Part shown: piece by piece, positions 1 to 9,996 of the stretch | Layout: each line of letters opens with the position of its first letter | How positions within the stretch are numbered: position 1 is the first letter of the stretch | Assembly: GCA_011754535.1 (NCBI GenBank) | Contig: JAAQVN010000001.1 | Coordinates: 4,464,001 to 4,528,000, forward strand | Origin: Enterobacter asburiae | GTDB lineage: Bacteria > Pseudomonadota > Gammaproteobacteria > Enterobacterales > Enterobacteriaceae | Length of the DNA: 64,000 nt | Reading direction: 5' to 3' | Made by a program: the position numbers and the translations under genes | The notes under the pieces: model-generated | Told to the model about the DNA's origin: nothing | Database searches by the model: none | What the model saw: the letters and a program-made list of their open reading frames with translations, nothing else

Positions 1-1968
1 CTTGTACTGATAGCTGGTGCCCGGAACGTTCACCGGCTCCGCCATATCAATCCAGTCTTCCGGCTGCAGGCCGAGCAACGCGCTGTTGCTGTCGGCAATA
101 TAGCGCTGCAGGCCACGGTTGAGCGTTGGGGTCATCGCCATCAGCGACGCTTTATGCCCTGCACGCTTCGGCAGACAGCCATGCTTATGCAGCGCATCCA
201 GCAGCCCCTGCTTCGCCAGCTCACGATCCTGATACAGACCGCGCAGAACCTCTTCATCAGGATACAGTCCCAGCGTTTTGCCGAGGGTCAGGTCGCCGCT
301 TTCCCAGTAGCCCCTGAGCGTAGGAAGATCATGCGTCGTCGCGACTGCCATTGACTGTTCAGGGTACGCTTTCGGCGCGCGGAAGGTTTTCTCATGGTCG
401 TTTTCAAAATAGAGCACTTTATAGGAGTAGACGCCGCTGTCGCGGAGCTTGCTGACAATTTCCACCGGCACGGTACCGAGATCTTCACCGATCACCATGC
501 ACTGGTGACGTTTACTCTCCAGCGCCAGGATCGACAGCAGATCGTCAACCGGATACTGGACGTACGCCCCGTGATCGGCCGTTTCACCGTACGGGATCCA
601 CCACAGGCGCAGCACGGACATCACGTGGTCAATGCGCAGCGCCCCGCAGTTCTGCATGTTGGCGCGCAGCAGGTCGATAAACGGCTCGTAGGCGCGCGCC
701 GCCATCACGTGCGGATCCATCGGCGGCAGGCCCCAGTTCTGCCCGAGCGGCCCGAGGATATCCGGCGGCGCGCCCACAGACGCCTTCAGGCAGTAGAGCT
801 CACGGTCGCACCAGGTTTCCGCGCCGCCTTCCGCCACGCCCACGGCCAGGTCACGATACAGACCGATCGGCATCTTATAGCCCTGGCTCACCTGCCAGCA
901 GGCAGCAAACTGGCTGTACGCCAGCCACTGCAGCCACAGGTAGAAGTCCACCTCATCGGCATGATTTTTACAGAAGGCTTTGACTTCAGGGGTATCCACG
1001 GTCTGATACGCTTCCGGCCAGACCGGCCAGCCCCAGCGCATTTCGTCCTCTTTCACCTGATATGCGTGCAGCGCATCAAATGCCGCCTGCCAGTAGAGAC
1101 TTTCGCCTTCCTGCATCACAAACTGGCGGAAGGCCGCCATCTGCTCGTCGTCGCGCTGCGAAAAGCCTTTCCACGCCAGACGCAGCGCGACCATTTTCAG
1201 CGCCGTGACGGTGGAATAGTCCACCCAGTCCGCGTCGCGAGCCTGCTTCAGCATCTGCCGGGTGGTATCAAGCTTCCACCACGCCTGCGCCTCTTTGCTG
1301 TTTTTGAAGTCGTCTAACGCGTTAACGTCGATGTAAATCACGTTCAGCCAGCGTCGGGAAGACGGGCTGTACGGGCTGGCGCTTTCCGGATTCGCCGGAT
1401 AGAGCGCGTGAATTGGGTTGAGGCCAATAAAGGCCCCACCGCGCTCGCCCACGGATGCCAGCATGTTCTTCAGGTCGCCAAAATCGCCGATGCCCCAGTT
1501 GCTGTCGGAACGCAGCGTATAGAGCTGCACGCAGGCGCCCCACAGCTTTTTGCCTTCAAGCAGCGCCTGCGGCTCATAGCAGCGTTTTGGCGCGACGATC
1601 ACCCGGCAGTGAAAACGCTGTTCGTCCTGGGTGAGCGTCAGGCTGTGATAGCCCTCCGGCAGCTTCGCCGGAAGGTTTAACGTTTTGCCGCCGATGGCGT
1701 GGCCTTTATGCTGATGCCCCTCTTCGGTGGTGAGCAGCCAGCTAAACTCGCCGAGCCCCTCCACCGCCAGCGGCATCTTTTTGCCTGCGGTAAAGACCTT
1801 CACGTTTGGCACCGGGGCAACCGACGCTTTCGCGTCGGTTTTGTGCATCGCATCCAGCAAACGTCTTTTGGTGTCCGCACCAATAGACTGCGGTTTGCCG
1901 TGCGCGTTGATGTAACTGAGGCTAATTCCCGCCGCCTGCGCGGCACTGTCCAGACGTTTACTCTCCAT
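1..1968 (-). CDS. malQ: 4-alpha-glucanotransferase (amylomaltase) MalQ, C-terminus cut by window edge
   Basis: Cytoplasmic GH77 enzyme that transfers maltosyl and longer dextrinyl units between maltodextrins, making chains long enough for MalP. The frame stays open from the ATG at 1968 to base 1 (656 residues). The E. coli protein is about 694, so roughly the last 38 residues lie outside the window. The N-terminus reads MESKRLDSAAQAAGI, and the catalytic-barrel stretches NWGIGDFGDL, ALRIDHVM and IGEDLGTVP are intact. It starts 9 bp after the malP stop, so it is the second gene of a malPQ operon under MalT control. Identity is secure; only the C-terminus is unseen. Confidence 0.97.
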   Translation of the reverse strand, partial: MESKRLDSAAQAAGISLSYINAHGKPQSIGADTKRRLLDAMHKTDAKASVAPVPNVKVFTAGKKMPLAVEGLGEFSWLLTTEEGHQHKGHAIGGKTLNLPAKLPEGYHSLTLTQDEQRFHCRVIVAPKRCYEPQALLEGKKLWGACVQLYTLRSDSNWGIGDFGDLKNMLASVGERGGAFIGLNPIHALYPANPESASPYSPSSRRWLNVIYIDVNALDDFKNSKEAQAWWKLDTTRQMLKQARDADWVDYSTVTALKMVALRLAWKGFSQRDDEQMAAFRQFVMQEGESLYWQAAFDALHAYQVKEDEMRWGWPVWPEAYQTVDTPEVKAFCKNHADEVDFYLWLQWLAYSQFAACWQVSQGYKMPIGLYRDLAVGVAEGGAETWCDRELYCLKASVGAPPDILGPLGQNWGLPPMDPHVMAARAYEPFIDLLRANMQNCGALRIDHVMSVLRLWWIPYGETADHGAYVQYPVDDLLSILALESKRHQCMVIGEDLGTVPVEIVSKLRDSGVYSYKVLYFENDHEKTFRAPKAYPEQSMAVATTHDLPTLRGYWESGDLTLGKTLGLYPDEEVLRGLYQDRELAKQGLLDALHKHGCLPKRAGHKASLMAMTPTLNRGLQRYIADSNSALLGLQPEDWIDMAEPVNVPGTSYQYK

Positions 1969-1977
1969 CGCGCTTCC

Positions 1978-4371
1978 TTAGCGTTTTGCCTGCCAGATAC
2001 GGGCCTGATAATCACGGATTGAGCGGTCAGAGCTGAACATGCCGCAGCGCGCGGTGTTCAGAATGCACGCCCGGGTCCACGCCTCCTGGTCGCGGTACAG
2101 CACGTCGACCTGTTTCTGCGCTTCAACGTAGGCCGTGAAGTCCGCCATTACCAGGTATGGGTCGCCGCCGTGTTTGTCCATGCTGTGCAGCATCTGGTCA
2201 AACGCGTGCTTGTCGCCGTCGCTGTATTTGCCGCTTTCCAGTTCCTTCAGCACCGCATCCAGCACTTTGTCTTTCTTACGCCATTTCACCGGATCGTAGC
2301 CTTTGGCCTTGATGGCTTTCACCTCTTCCACGGTATGGCCGAAGATAAAGATATTCTCTTCACCGACCTTCTCGGCGATTTCAACGTTCGCCCCGTCGAG
2401 CGTGCCGACGGTCAGCGCGCCGTTCAGCGCCAGCTTCATGTTCCCAGTACCGGACGCTTCTTTCCCTGCGGTCGAGATCTGCTCGGAGATATCCGCCGCC
2501 GGGATCAGCATTTCAGCCGCCGAGACGCAGTAGTCCGGCAGGAACACCACCTTCAGCTTGTCGCCCACTTTTGGATCGCTGTTGATCGCCGCTGCCACTT
2601 TATTAATAGCGAGGATAATGTTTTTCGCCAGGTAGTAGCCCGGCGCCGCTTTCGCACCGAACAGGAACACGCGCGGCACGCGGTCGGCCTGCGGGTTCTC
2701 GCGGATCTCTTTGTACAGCGCCAGAATGTGCAGCAGGTTCAGGTGCTGGCGCTTGTACTCATGCAGACGTTTGATCTGAATGTCGAAAATGGCATGCGGG
2801 TTGATCTCAATCCCGATACGCACTTTCACGAACTCCGCCAGGCGAACCTTGTTCTCCAGCTTGATCGCACGGTACTGCTCGCGGAATTTCGCGTCGTCGG
2901 CCTGTTTTTCCAGGTTGATCAGCTGGTCCAGATCGTTGGCCCACTCTTTCTTCAGGGTCTTGTCCAGCAGGCCGGCCAGCAGCGGGTTGCACTGCTTGAT
3001 CCAGCGACGCGGCGTGATGCCGTTGGTCACGTTGTGGAATTTGGTCGGCCACAGCTGGTGATATTCCGGGAACAGATCTTTCACCACCAGGTCGGAGTGC
3101 AGCGCCGCCACGCCGTTAACGGCAAAGCCGCTGACTACGCACATGTTCGCCATGCGCACCTGTTTGTCGTGCACCACCGCCAGCTTCGCCCAAACGGCTT
3201 TGTCGCCCGGCCAGGTTTTCTCAACCAGCACTTTAAACTGGTCGTTAATCTTGTTGATGATCTGCATATGGCGCGGCAGCAGCGCTTTCACCAGCTTCTC
3301 ATCCCAGCACTCGAGCGCTTCTGGCATCAGGGTGTGGTTGGTGTAGGCGAAGGTGCGGCTGGTGATGGCCCAGGCGTCGTCCCAGCTCAGCTGATGCTCG
3401 TCGATCAGCACGCGCAGTAGTTCCGGGATGGCAATAGTCGGGTGCGTGTCGTTGAGCTGGATAACTTCGAAGTCCGGCAGCTGCGCCAGCTTGCGGCCCG
3501 CCAGATGATGGCGACGCAGAATGTCCGCCACGGAGCAGGCGCACTGGAAGTACTGCTGCATCAGGCGCAGCTTTTTACCCGCCAGATGATTGTCGTTCGG
3601 GTAGAGGACCTTCGTCAGCTTCTCGGCGTCAATGCCCTGCTGTTCGGCGCGCAGGAAATCACCGTCGTTGAATTTGGTCAGGTTAAACGGATGCGCGTGC
3701 TTCGCCTGCCACAGACGCAGCGGCTGCGCCACACCGTTACGGTAGCCGAGCACCGGCAGATCCCAGGCTTCACCGGTAATAGTGAACGCCGGCTCCCAGA
3801 GCCCCTGCTTCGTCACTTTCCCGCCTATGCCGACCTGCACATCCAGCTGCGCGTTGTGGCGGAACCACGGGTAGGTGTTACGGTGCCAGTCGTCCGGCGC
3901 TTCCATCTGATGGCCGTCGGCAAACGACTGACGGAACAGACCGTACTGGTAGTTCAGACCATAGCCAATCGCCGACTGGCCGACGGTCGCCATGGAGTCA
4001 AGGAAGCAGGCCGCCAGACGACCCAGACCGCCGTTACCCAGCGCCGGGTCAATCTCTTCTTCCAGCAGGTCGGTCAGGTTAATGTCATGCTCTTTCAGCA
4101 CATCACCCACCTCCTGATACCAGCCAAGGTTCAGCAGGTTGTTGCCGGTCAGGCGGCCAATCAGGAACTCCATCGAGATATAGTTGACGTGACGCTGGCC
4201 TTTGACGGGCTTCGCCACGGGCTGAGCATCCAGCTGCTCTGCGAGCGCCCCGCTCACCGCCTGCCACCACTGGTGAGGCGTCATCTCGTTTGCAGCATGA
4301 AGGCCAAAACGCTGCCACTGACGCGTCAGGGCAGCCTGGAATTGAGCTTTGTTGAAGGTAGGCTGTGACAT
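1978..4371 (-). CDS. malP: maltodextrin phosphorylase MalP
   Basis: GT35 phosphorylase that releases glucose 1-phosphate from maltodextrins in the cytoplasm, using pyridoxal phosphate. From the ATG at 4371 ([11 protein letters not shown]) it has 797 residues, the E. coli length; an upstream in-frame start would add 11 residues with no counterpart. The family motif [15 protein letters not shown], which carries the cofactor lysine, and [14 protein letters not shown] are present. It is first gene of malPQ, downstream of several MalT-box-like sequences. A paralogue, glgP, lies at 11601-14048. The two are told apart by length (797 versus 815) and by operon context. Confidence 0.98.
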   Translation of the reverse strand: MSQPTFNKAQFQAALTRQWQRFGLHAANEMTPHQWWQAVSGALAEQLDAQPVAKPVKGQRHVNYISMEFLIGRLTGNNLLNLGWYQEVGDVLKEHDINLTDLLEEEIDPALGNGGLGRLAACFLDSMATVGQSAIGYGLNYQYGLFRQSFADGHQMEAPDDWHRNTYPWFRHNAQLDVQVGIGGKVTKQGLWEPAFTITGEAWDLPVLGYRNGVAQPLRLWQAKHAHPFNLTKFNDGDFLRAEQQGIDAEKLTKVLYPNDNHLAGKKLRLMQQYFQCACSVADILRRHHLAGRKLAQLPDFEVIQLNDTHPTIAIPELLRVLIDEHQLSWDDAWAITSRTFAYTNHTLMPEALECWDEKLVKALLPRHMQIINKINDQFKVLVEKTWPGDKAVWAKLAVVHDKQVRMANMCVVSGFAVNGVAALHSDLVVKDLFPEYHQLWPTKFHNVTNGITPRRWIKQCNPLLAGLLDKTLKKEWANDLDQLINLEKQADDAKFREQYRAIKLENKVRLAEFVKVRIGIEINPHAIFDIQIKRLHEYKRQHLNLLHILALYKEIRENPQADRVPRVFLFGAKAAPGYYLAKNIILAINKVAAAINSDPKVGDKLKVVFLPDYCVSAAEMLIPAADISEQISTAGKEASGTGNMKLALNGALTVGTLDGANVEIAEKVGEENIFIFGHTVEEVKAIKAKGYDPVKWRKKDKVLDAVLKELESGKYSDGDKHAFDQMLHSMDKHGGDPYLVMADFTAYVEAQKQVDVLYRDQEAWTRACILNTARCGMFSSDRSIRDYQARIWQAKR

Positions 4372-4432
4372 AGGGGATCGGCATCCTTTAGAAAGAAAAC
4401 ACAAGTTGGCGCTAGTGTGCCTGGCTCATTTC

Positions 4433-4484
4433 ACCTCTTCCTCCTCCCGTGGGGGATTAGACAGGGAGGAGTAGCGGGGATGAG
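4433..4484 (-). promoter_or_regulatory. MalT boxes upstream of malPQ
   Basis: Several copies of the MalT-box core (GGGGAKGAGG-like) cluster here: GGGGATGAG at 4476-4484, GGGAGGAG at 4464-4471 and GGGGGATTAG at 4451-4460 on the plus strand, and GGGAGGAGGAAGAGG at 4433-4447 on the minus strand. Their order matches the known arrangement of the E. coli malP promoter, with the malP-proximal site in direct orientation and the distal ones reversed. They should mediate MalT-ATP-maltotriose activation. The rest of the 585-bp malP-malT interval holds the malT promoter and no convincing gene. Confidence 0.8.
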
Positions 4485-4817
4485 CATAAAAGTGTGATCG
4501 AGGCCACTCTGAGAGCATAGCCGTAGCGTGCCAGGAAGTTAAAAAAGTAACCGGGGAGAATGTCAAAGAAATGAAATGCAGTTTCGGGTGAAATTAATCC
4601 GCCCGGAAATGATTGCTTACGGAGAATAATATTTCAGCAATGGGCTCATACCTAAGGAGATTATTAATCTCACTCAACTTTACCCGAAGTTTATTAAATT
4701 CGGCGTCATTATACCTTTCTGAAACCAGTTTCAGCCCGGCCGGGTGACATCCATACAAGCCAGCATTCACGCGGCATCAAAGCCTTTTCAAAAAAGTTCC
4801 AACACTGGCCGGAATGT

Positions 4818-4838
4818 TTTGTGACAGAGTGCAAATTC
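4818..4838 (+). promoter_or_regulatory. CRP site of the malT promoter
   Basis: TGTGACAGAGTGCAAATTC resembles the CRP consensus TGTGA-N6-TCACA in its left half. The surrounding sequence, through the AATTACGAAGCGCAAAAAAA stretch before malT, is close to the E. coli malT regulatory region, where CRP activates. A -10-like TATAGC occurs at 4891-4896. Support is by resemblance only. Confidence 0.6.
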
Positions 4839-4956
4839 AGAGCCACAAAAGCCAGACATAACTTGCAATAGTTCTCTTTCTGACCGACCTTATAGCTATT
4901 AATTACGAAGCGCAAAAAAAATAAATTCTCTCGTTCCCCACAGTGAAGTGAAACCT

Positions 4957-7662
4957 ATGTTGATTCCGTCTAAATTAAGTCGCCCGGTTCGTCTTGACCA
5001 TACAGTGGTCCGCGAGCGTCTGTTGGCTAAACTTTCCGGCGCGCATAATTTCCGACTGGCGCTGGTTACGAGCCCTGCAGGTTATGGAAAAACAACGCTC
5101 ATTTCACAATGGGCCGCAGGTAAAAGCGATCTTGGCTGGTACTCTCTTGATGAGGGCGATAACCAGCAAGAGCGTTTTGCCAGCTATCTGATTGCCGCTA
5201 TTCAACAGGCAACCAATGGACACTGCGTCGCCAGTGAAGCGATGGTGCAAAAGCGCCAGTACGCCAGCCTGTCCTCCCTTTTCTCTCAGCTATTTATCGA
5301 ACTGGCCGAATGGCATCGCCCGCTGTACGTGGTAATTGATGACTATCATCTGATTACGAACCCGGTGATCCACGAGTCGATGCGCTTCTTCCTGCGTCAT
5401 CAGCCGGAAAACCTGACCTTAGTCGTGCTGTCACGCAACCTGCCGCAGCTGGGAATTGCCAACCTGCGCGTGCGCGATCAGCTTCTGGAAGTGGGCAGCC
5501 AACAGCTGGCCTTCACCCACCAGGAAGCGAAACAGTTCTTCGACTGCCGCCTGACCTCGCCGATTGAGGCCGCTGAAAGCAGCCGCCTGTGTGATGACGT
5601 CGCGGGCTGGGCGACGGCGCTACAGCTGATTGCCCTCTCTGCCCGGCAAAACAACAGCCCGACGCACCAGTCTGCGCGTCGTCTGGCCGGCATCAACGCC
5701 AGCCATCTTTCTGATTACCTGGTGGATGAGGTGCTGAACAGCGTCGATCCATCGACCCGTAATTTCCTGCTGAAAAGTTCCCTGCTGCGTTCCATGAACG
5801 ACGCGCTGATTGTGCGCGTTACCGGCTGTGAAAACGGCCAGCTGCAGCTGGAAGAGATTGAACGTCAGGGCCTGTTCCTGACGCGCATGGACGATCCCGG
5901 CGAGTGGTTCAGCTACCATCCGCTGTTTGGCAGCTTCCTGCGCCAGCGCTGTCAGTGGGAGCTTGCCACGGAATTGCCGGAAATCCACCGCGCCGCCGCC
6001 GAAAGCTGGATGGCGCAAGGTTTCCCGAGCGAGGCCATTCACCACGCGCTTGCCGCCGGTGACGCCAGCATGCTGCGCGATATCTTGCTTAACCACGCGT
6101 GGGGGCTGTTTAACCACAGCGAGCTGACGCTGCTGGAAGAGTCGTTGAAAGCCCTGCCGTGGGAGAGCCTGCTGGAGAACCCGCGTCTGGTGCTGCTCCA
6201 GGCCTGGCTGATGCAGAGCCAGCACCGCTACAGCGAAGTGAATACCCTGCTGGCGCGCGCCGAGCAGGAGATGGAAAGCGAAATGGATATCACCCTGCAT
6301 GGCGAATTTAACGCCCTGCGGGCGCAGGTCGCGATTAACGACGGCGATGCGGATGAAGCGGAACGGCTGGCGATGGTCGCGCTGGATGAACTGCCGCTGG
6401 CGAATTTTTACAGCCGGATTGTGGCGACCTCGGTGCACGGCGAAGTGCTGCACTGCAAGGGTGAGCTGACGCGTTCCCTTTCGCTGATGCAGCAAACCGA
6501 GCAGATGGCGCGCCGCCATGATGTGTGGCACTACGCGCTGTGGAGCCTGATCCAGCAAAGCGAGATTTTATTCGCTCAGGGGTTCCTGCAGGCGGCCTGG
6601 GAAAATCAGGAAAAAGCGTTCCAGCTGATTCGTGAACAGCACCTGGAACAGCTGCCGATGCACGAGTTCCTGTTGCGTATTCGCGCTCAGCTCCTGTGGG
6701 CGTGGTCGCGCCTGGATGAAGCAGAAAGCTGCGCCCGTCAGGGTGTGAGCGTGCTCTCTGGCTTCCAGCCGCAGCAGCAATTGCAGTGTCTGGCCCTGCT
6801 GGTGCAGTGCTCGCTGGCGCGCGGCGATCTGGATAACGCCCGCAATCACCTTAACCGTCTGGAAAACCTGCTTGGCAACGGTCAGTACCACAGCGACTGG
6901 GTATCGAACGCCGACAAGGTGCGGGTGATTTACTGGCAGATGACGGGGGACAAAAAATCCGCCGCCAACTGGCTGCGTCAGACACCTAAACCGGAATTTG
7001 CCAATAACCACTTCCTGCAAAGCCAGTGGCGCAACATCGCCCGCGTGCAGATCCTGCTGGGTGACTTTGAGCCTGCCGAAATTGTGCTGGAAGAGTTAAA
7101 CGAAAACGCCCGCAGCCTGCGCCTGATGAGCGACCTGAACCGCAATCTGCTGCTGCTTAATCAGCTTTACTGGCAGGCGGGACGCAAAAACGACGCCCAG
7201 CGCGTGCTGCTGGAAGCCCTGCAGCTGGCGAACCGCACCGGGTTTATCAGCCACTTCGTGATTGAAGGTGAGGTGATGGCGCAGCAGCTGCGCCAGCTGA
7301 TTCAGCTCAACACGCTGCCGGAGCTGGATCAGCATCGCGCCCAGCGCATTCTGCGCGAGATTAATCAGCACCACCGTCACAAGTTCGCGCATTTCGACGA
7401 GAACTTCGTTGAACGCCTGCTGAACCACCCGGAAGTGCCAGAGCTTATTCGCACCAGCCCGCTCACCCAGCGCGAATGGCAGGTGCTGGGGCTGATCTAT
7501 TCAGGCTACAGCAATGAGCAGATTGCCGGAGAGCTGGCAGTGGCGGCAACCACCATCAAAACGCATATTCGCAATCTGTATCAGAAGCTGGGCGTGGCGC
7601 ACCGTCAGGATGCGGTGCAGCATGCGCAGCAACTGTTGAAGATGATGGGATATGGGGTTTAG
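4957..7662 (+). CDS. malT: ATP- and maltotriose-dependent transcriptional activator MalT
   Basis: STAND-class activator of the maltose regulon. The ATG at 4957 ([14 protein letters not shown]) gives 901 residues, the E. coli length; a GTG nine bases upstream would add only three residues. Order of parts: Walker [10 protein letters not shown] at about residues 39-47, the ATPase domain with Walker B-like VIDDYH, a long tetratricopeptide-like sensor region that binds maltotriose, and a C-terminal LuxR-type helix-turn-helix ([20 protein letters not shown], followed by [15 protein letters not shown]). It is divergent from malPQ. Its 3' end faces glpR with a palindromic repeat between. Confidence 0.98.
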   Translation: MLIPSKLSRPVRLDHTVVRERLLAKLSGAHNFRLALVTSPAGYGKTTLISQWAAGKSDLGWYSLDEGDNQQERFASYLIAAIQQATNGHCVASEAMVQKRQYASLSSLFSQLFIELAEWHRPLYVVIDDYHLITNPVIHESMRFFLRHQPENLTLVVLSRNLPQLGIANLRVRDQLLEVGSQQLAFTHQEAKQFFDCRLTSPIEAAESSRLCDDVAGWATALQLIALSARQNNSPTHQSARRLAGINASHLSDYLVDEVLNSVDPSTRNFLLKSSLLRSMNDALIVRVTGCENGQLQLEEIERQGLFLTRMDDPGEWFSYHPLFGSFLRQRCQWELATELPEIHRAAAESWMAQGFPSEAIHHALAAGDASMLRDILLNHAWGLFNHSELTLLEESLKALPWESLLENPRLVLLQAWLMQSQHRYSEVNTLLARAEQEMESEMDITLHGEFNALRAQVAINDGDADEAERLAMVALDELPLANFYSRIVATSVHGEVLHCKGELTRSLSLMQQTEQMARRHDVWHYALWSLIQQSEILFAQGFLQAAWENQEKAFQLIREQHLEQLPMHEFLLRIRAQLLWAWSRLDEAESCARQGVSVLSGFQPQQQLQCLALLVQCSLARGDLDNARNHLNRLENLLGNGQYHSDWVSNADKVRVIYWQMTGDKKSAANWLRQTPKPEFANNHFLQSQWRNIARVQILLGDFEPAEIVLEELNENARSLRLMSDLNRNLLLLNQLYWQAGRKNDAQRVLLEALQLANRTGFISHFVIEGEVMAQQLRQLIQLNTLPELDQHRAQRILREINQHHRHKFAHFDENFVERLLNHPEVPELIRTSPLTQREWQVLGLIYSGYSNEQIAGELAVAATTIKTHIRNLYQKLGVAHRQDAVQHAQQLLKMMGYGV

Positions 7663-7668
7663 ATCCTC

Positions 7669-7720
7669 TGCGGTCTGATGCCCTCACCCCGGCCCTCTCC
7701 CACGGGGAGAGGGTGAAAGG
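7669..7720. repeat. dispersed GC-rich palindromic intergenic repeat, copy 1
   Basis: The unit is a lead-in TGCGGTCTGATGCCCTCACC followed by an inverted repeat with arms CCCTCTCCC and GGGAGAGGG. The same unit recurs at about 9749-9836 (two units, inverted), 11515-11560, 23081-23127 and 54669-54719. This copy lies between the converging malT and glpR. It resembles REP/BIME-type elements and could also stop transcription or protect 3' ends. Confidence 0.85.
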
Positions 7721-7724
7721 CTTT

Positions 7725-8483
7725 TCAACACAACTCTAACTGCAAATTATTATCTTTAATTACCTGCATCACGCCCGCCGGCGGCATCACATCGGTATAG
7801 ACCGCATCCACCATGCTGATGCTGCCCATGTTCACCATTGCGTTACGGCCAAACTTCGAATGATCCACCACCAGCATCACGTGACGCGAGTTTTCAATAA
7901 TCGCGCGCTTGGTGCGCACCTCGTGGTAATCAAATTCCAGCAACGAGCCGTCGGTGTCGATGCCGCTGATCCCCAGAATGCCGAAGTCGAGGCGGAACTG
8001 AGAGATAAAATCGAGCGTCGCTTCGCCGATAATCCCGCCGTCGCGGCTGCGCAGTTCGCCGCCCGCGAGGATGATGCGAAAATCGTCTTTCTGCATCAGG
8101 GTGTTGGCGACGTTCAGGTTGTTGGTCACCACGCGCAGGTTCTCATGATCCAGCAGGGCATGGGCGACCGCTTCCGGCGTGGTGCCGATGTCAATAAACA
8201 GCGTCGCGCCGTTCGGGATCTGGCTCGCCACTTTACGGGCAATGCGCTCTTTTTCCGCCGTCTGCGTGGCTTTACGGTCGTGCCAGGAGGTGTTGACCGA
8301 GCTGGACGGCAGCGCGGCCCCGCCGTGGTGGCGCAAAATACGGTTCTGATCGGCCAGATCGTTCAGGTCACGACGGATGGTTTGCGGGCTGACGGCAAAC
8401 TGCTCGACCAGCTCTTCGGTGCTGACGTATCCCTGTTTTTTGACCAGTTCGATAATGGCGTCATGACGTTGTGTTTGTTTCAT
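7725..8483 (-). CDS. glpR: glycerol-3-phosphate regulon repressor GlpR
   Basis: DeoR-family repressor, released from DNA by glycerol 3-phosphate. The ATG at 8483 (MKQTQRHDAIIELVKKQGYV) gives 252 residues as in E. coli; a TTG one codon earlier is ignored. The N-terminal DeoR helix-turn-helix is visible (YVSTEELVEQFAVSPQTIRRDLNDL read in two parts, residues about 19-43), followed by the sugar-phosphate sensor domain with DIGTTPEAVA. It is the last gene of glpEGR. E. coli K-12 laboratory strains often carry a glpR frameshift; this copy is intact. Confidence 0.97.
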   Translation of the reverse strand: MKQTQRHDAIIELVKKQGYVSTEELVEQFAVSPQTIRRDLNDLADQNRILRHHGGAALPSSSVNTSWHDRKATQTAEKERIARKVASQIPNGATLFIDIGTTPEAVAHALLDHENLRVVTNNLNVANTLMQKDDFRIILAGGELRSRDGGIIGEATLDFISQFRLDFGILGISGIDTDGSLLEFDYHEVRTKRAIIENSRHVMLVVDHSKFGRNAMVNMGSISMVDAVYTDVMPPAGVMQVIKDNNLQLELC

Positions 8484-8499
8484 CAATTATCCCTGAGAA

Positions 8500-9330
8500 T
8501 TATGTTCGTTTTCGCGCATGGAGCGTGTCGGCAAGCGCCATTGCCAGCCCGACCGCCAGGCCGGTGACGTGCGCACCATTGGCGATAGACATACCAAACA
8601 GATCAAACCATCCGGCAATTAGCCATATTAACGCAAAGGCTATTAATCCGCGTTGTAAATAGATGCCGCTTTCCGGGTCGCGCTCCCCGCGAAGCCAGAC
8701 GTAGCCCATCAGGGCGTAGACGACACCCGACAGCCCGCCGAACCACGGGCCGCTGAATTTATGCTGCACGTAGCCGCTCAGCAGGGCGCTAATCACGGTG
8801 ATGACAATCAGCTTACCGCTGCCGAGCCGCTTCTCAACGATGCCGCCGAGATACCACCACCACAGCAGGTTAAAGAGGATATGCATCACCGAGAAGTGCA
8901 TCAGCGCGTGGGTAAAGTAGCGCCAGACGTCAAACTGCAGCGATGGGTCATACGGCCACGCCAGCGCGATCATTACGCTCTGGTCGCCCACCACGTTCAT
9001 AATAATGAAGACGATAATACAGGCCGCCATCAGCAGCAGCGTAAACGGGCCCGCGCGCTCGCGAATCGTGGCAAGGAAGGGAAAACGGCTGTAATGCAGT
9101 CCGCTGCCGGTCTGGCCGGATTGCCAGCTGGCCGCCAGATAGCGCGGGTCGCCAGGGTTCTCAAGAAAACGCGCCAGCTCTTCGTTTACCCGCCCTGCCT
9201 GGCTCTCGTCGGCCAGCCAGACGTCGGTCTGAGTATGTTGCTGAATGGTCAGAATAACGCCCTGCGTCGCCATATAGTCGACAAACGCCTGGGCGACGCG
9301 CGGGTTGGTAAAAGAGGTGATCATCAACAT
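8500..9330 (-). CDS. glpG: rhomboid intramembrane serine protease GlpG
   Basis: Inner-membrane rhomboid protease that cuts transmembrane substrates. Started at the ATG at 9330 ([10 protein letters not shown]) it has 276 residues, exactly the E. coli length; the frame runs nine codons further upstream without a counterpart. The catalytic serine is in GGLSGVVY (Ser201) and the histidine in NGAHVTG (His254), both at E. coli numbering. A soluble N-terminal domain of about 90 residues precedes six membrane segments. It lies between glpE and glpR; its link to glycerol phosphate metabolism is positional. Confidence 0.97.
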   Translation of the reverse strand: MLMITSFTNPRVAQAFVDYMATQGVILTIQQHTQTDVWLADESQAGRVNEELARFLENPGDPRYLAASWQSGQTGSGLHYSRFPFLATIRERAGPFTLLLMAACIIVFIIMNVVGDQSVMIALAWPYDPSLQFDVWRYFTHALMHFSVMHILFNLLWWWYLGGIVEKRLGSGKLIVITVISALLSGYVQHKFSGPWFGGLSGVVYALMGYVWLRGERDPESGIYLQRGLIAFALIWLIAGWFDLFGMSIANGAHVTGLAVGLAMALADTLHARKRT

Positions 9331-9377
9331 GGGCAGCGGTCGCTTATTTCCACACAAAAGGGAACAGTATAGCGGGA

Positions 9378-9710
9378 TTAGCGCTCAAACGCGTATTCCA
9401 CTTCTGCCGGGAAATGACGATGCCAGGCATCGAAGCCGCCATCGACACTGTATACCGCGTCGTAGCCCTGCTGAATAAGATACTGCGCCGCGCCTTTGCT
9501 GCTGTTGCCGTGGTAGCACATGACCATTACCGGCGTGTCGAAGTCGTTATCGCGCATAAACGCGCCCAGCGTGTCGTTGGTGAGATGGAACGCGCCCGGC
9601 GTGTGGCCCATCGCAAAACTTTGCGGATCGCGGATGTCCACCAGCACCGCTTTTCCCTGGTGCATCTTCTGGTGGGCTTCTTCTACGTTAATACATTCAA
9701 ACTGATCCAT
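9378..9710 (-). CDS. glpE: thiosulfate sulfurtransferase GlpE (single-domain rhodanese)
   Basis: Cytoplasmic rhodanese that moves sulfane sulfur from thiosulfate to cyanide or thioredoxin. It has 110 residues against 108 in E. coli. The active loop [10 protein letters not shown] carries the persulfide cysteine at residue 65. It is first gene of glpEGR, divergent from glpD, with a double palindromic repeat and the glpD operators in the 286-bp interval upstream. Confidence 0.96.
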   Translation of the reverse strand: MDQFECINVEEAHQKMHQGKAVLVDIRDPQSFAMGHTPGAFHLTNDTLGAFMRDNDFDTPVMVMCYHGNSSKGAAQYLIQQGYDAVYSVDGGFDAWHRHFPAEVEYAFER

Positions 9711-9748
9711 GGTGTTCTCTTTCGCTTATTCAGGTGTGGTGCGTTTTT

Positions 9749-9836
9749 CCCCTCACCCTACCCTCTCCCGGAGGGAGAGGGAAACGGATCACCCTCTCCC
9801 CGTGGGAGAGGGCTGGGGTGAGGGCATCAGACCGCA
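9749..9836. repeat. dispersed palindromic repeat, copies 2a/2b in inverted orientation
   Basis: Two units of the repeat lie head to head: CCCCTCACCCTACCCTCTCC with GGAGGGAGAGGG, then CCCTCTCCCCGTGGGAGAGG followed by the reverse of the lead-in (GGTGAGGGCATCAGACCGCA). This paired layout is like a BIME. It is the only occurrence here between divergent genes (glpE and glpD), upstream of both. Confidence 0.85.
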
Positions 9837-9944
9837 CTATTTTACCCCGTAGTGTACGTCCTGGCGGCGGGTAAACGCCATTATGTTATCCATATCACTC
9901 TAAATTGTTTTTTTGATGTTACCAAAAGCGCGTTCCTTTGCTAT

Positions 9945-9986
9945 TATGAGCGATATCGAACATTTTTGAGCTTTAACGAAAGTGCA
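9945..9986 (+). promoter_or_regulatory. GlpR operators upstream of glpD
   Basis: TATGAGCGATATCGAACATT (9945-9964) is an imperfect palindrome matching the GlpR half-site pattern ATGTTCG/CGAACAT. GAGCTTTAACGAAAGTG (9968-9984) resembles the second operator. Both stand just before the glpD start, as in E. coli, where GlpR represses glpD. Confidence 0.65.
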
Positions 9987-9996
9987 TGAGGGTGTT

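Noticed and set aside
2170..3420. Long open frame (over 400 codons) opposite malP
   Set aside because: It lies fully antisense to a strongly conserved gene, has arginine/histidine/glutamine-rich composition typical of antisense frames in GC-rich DNA, and no recognisable domain. Similar frames opposite glgP, arnA (46619-48190) and apeM (36795-38003) were dropped for the same reason.
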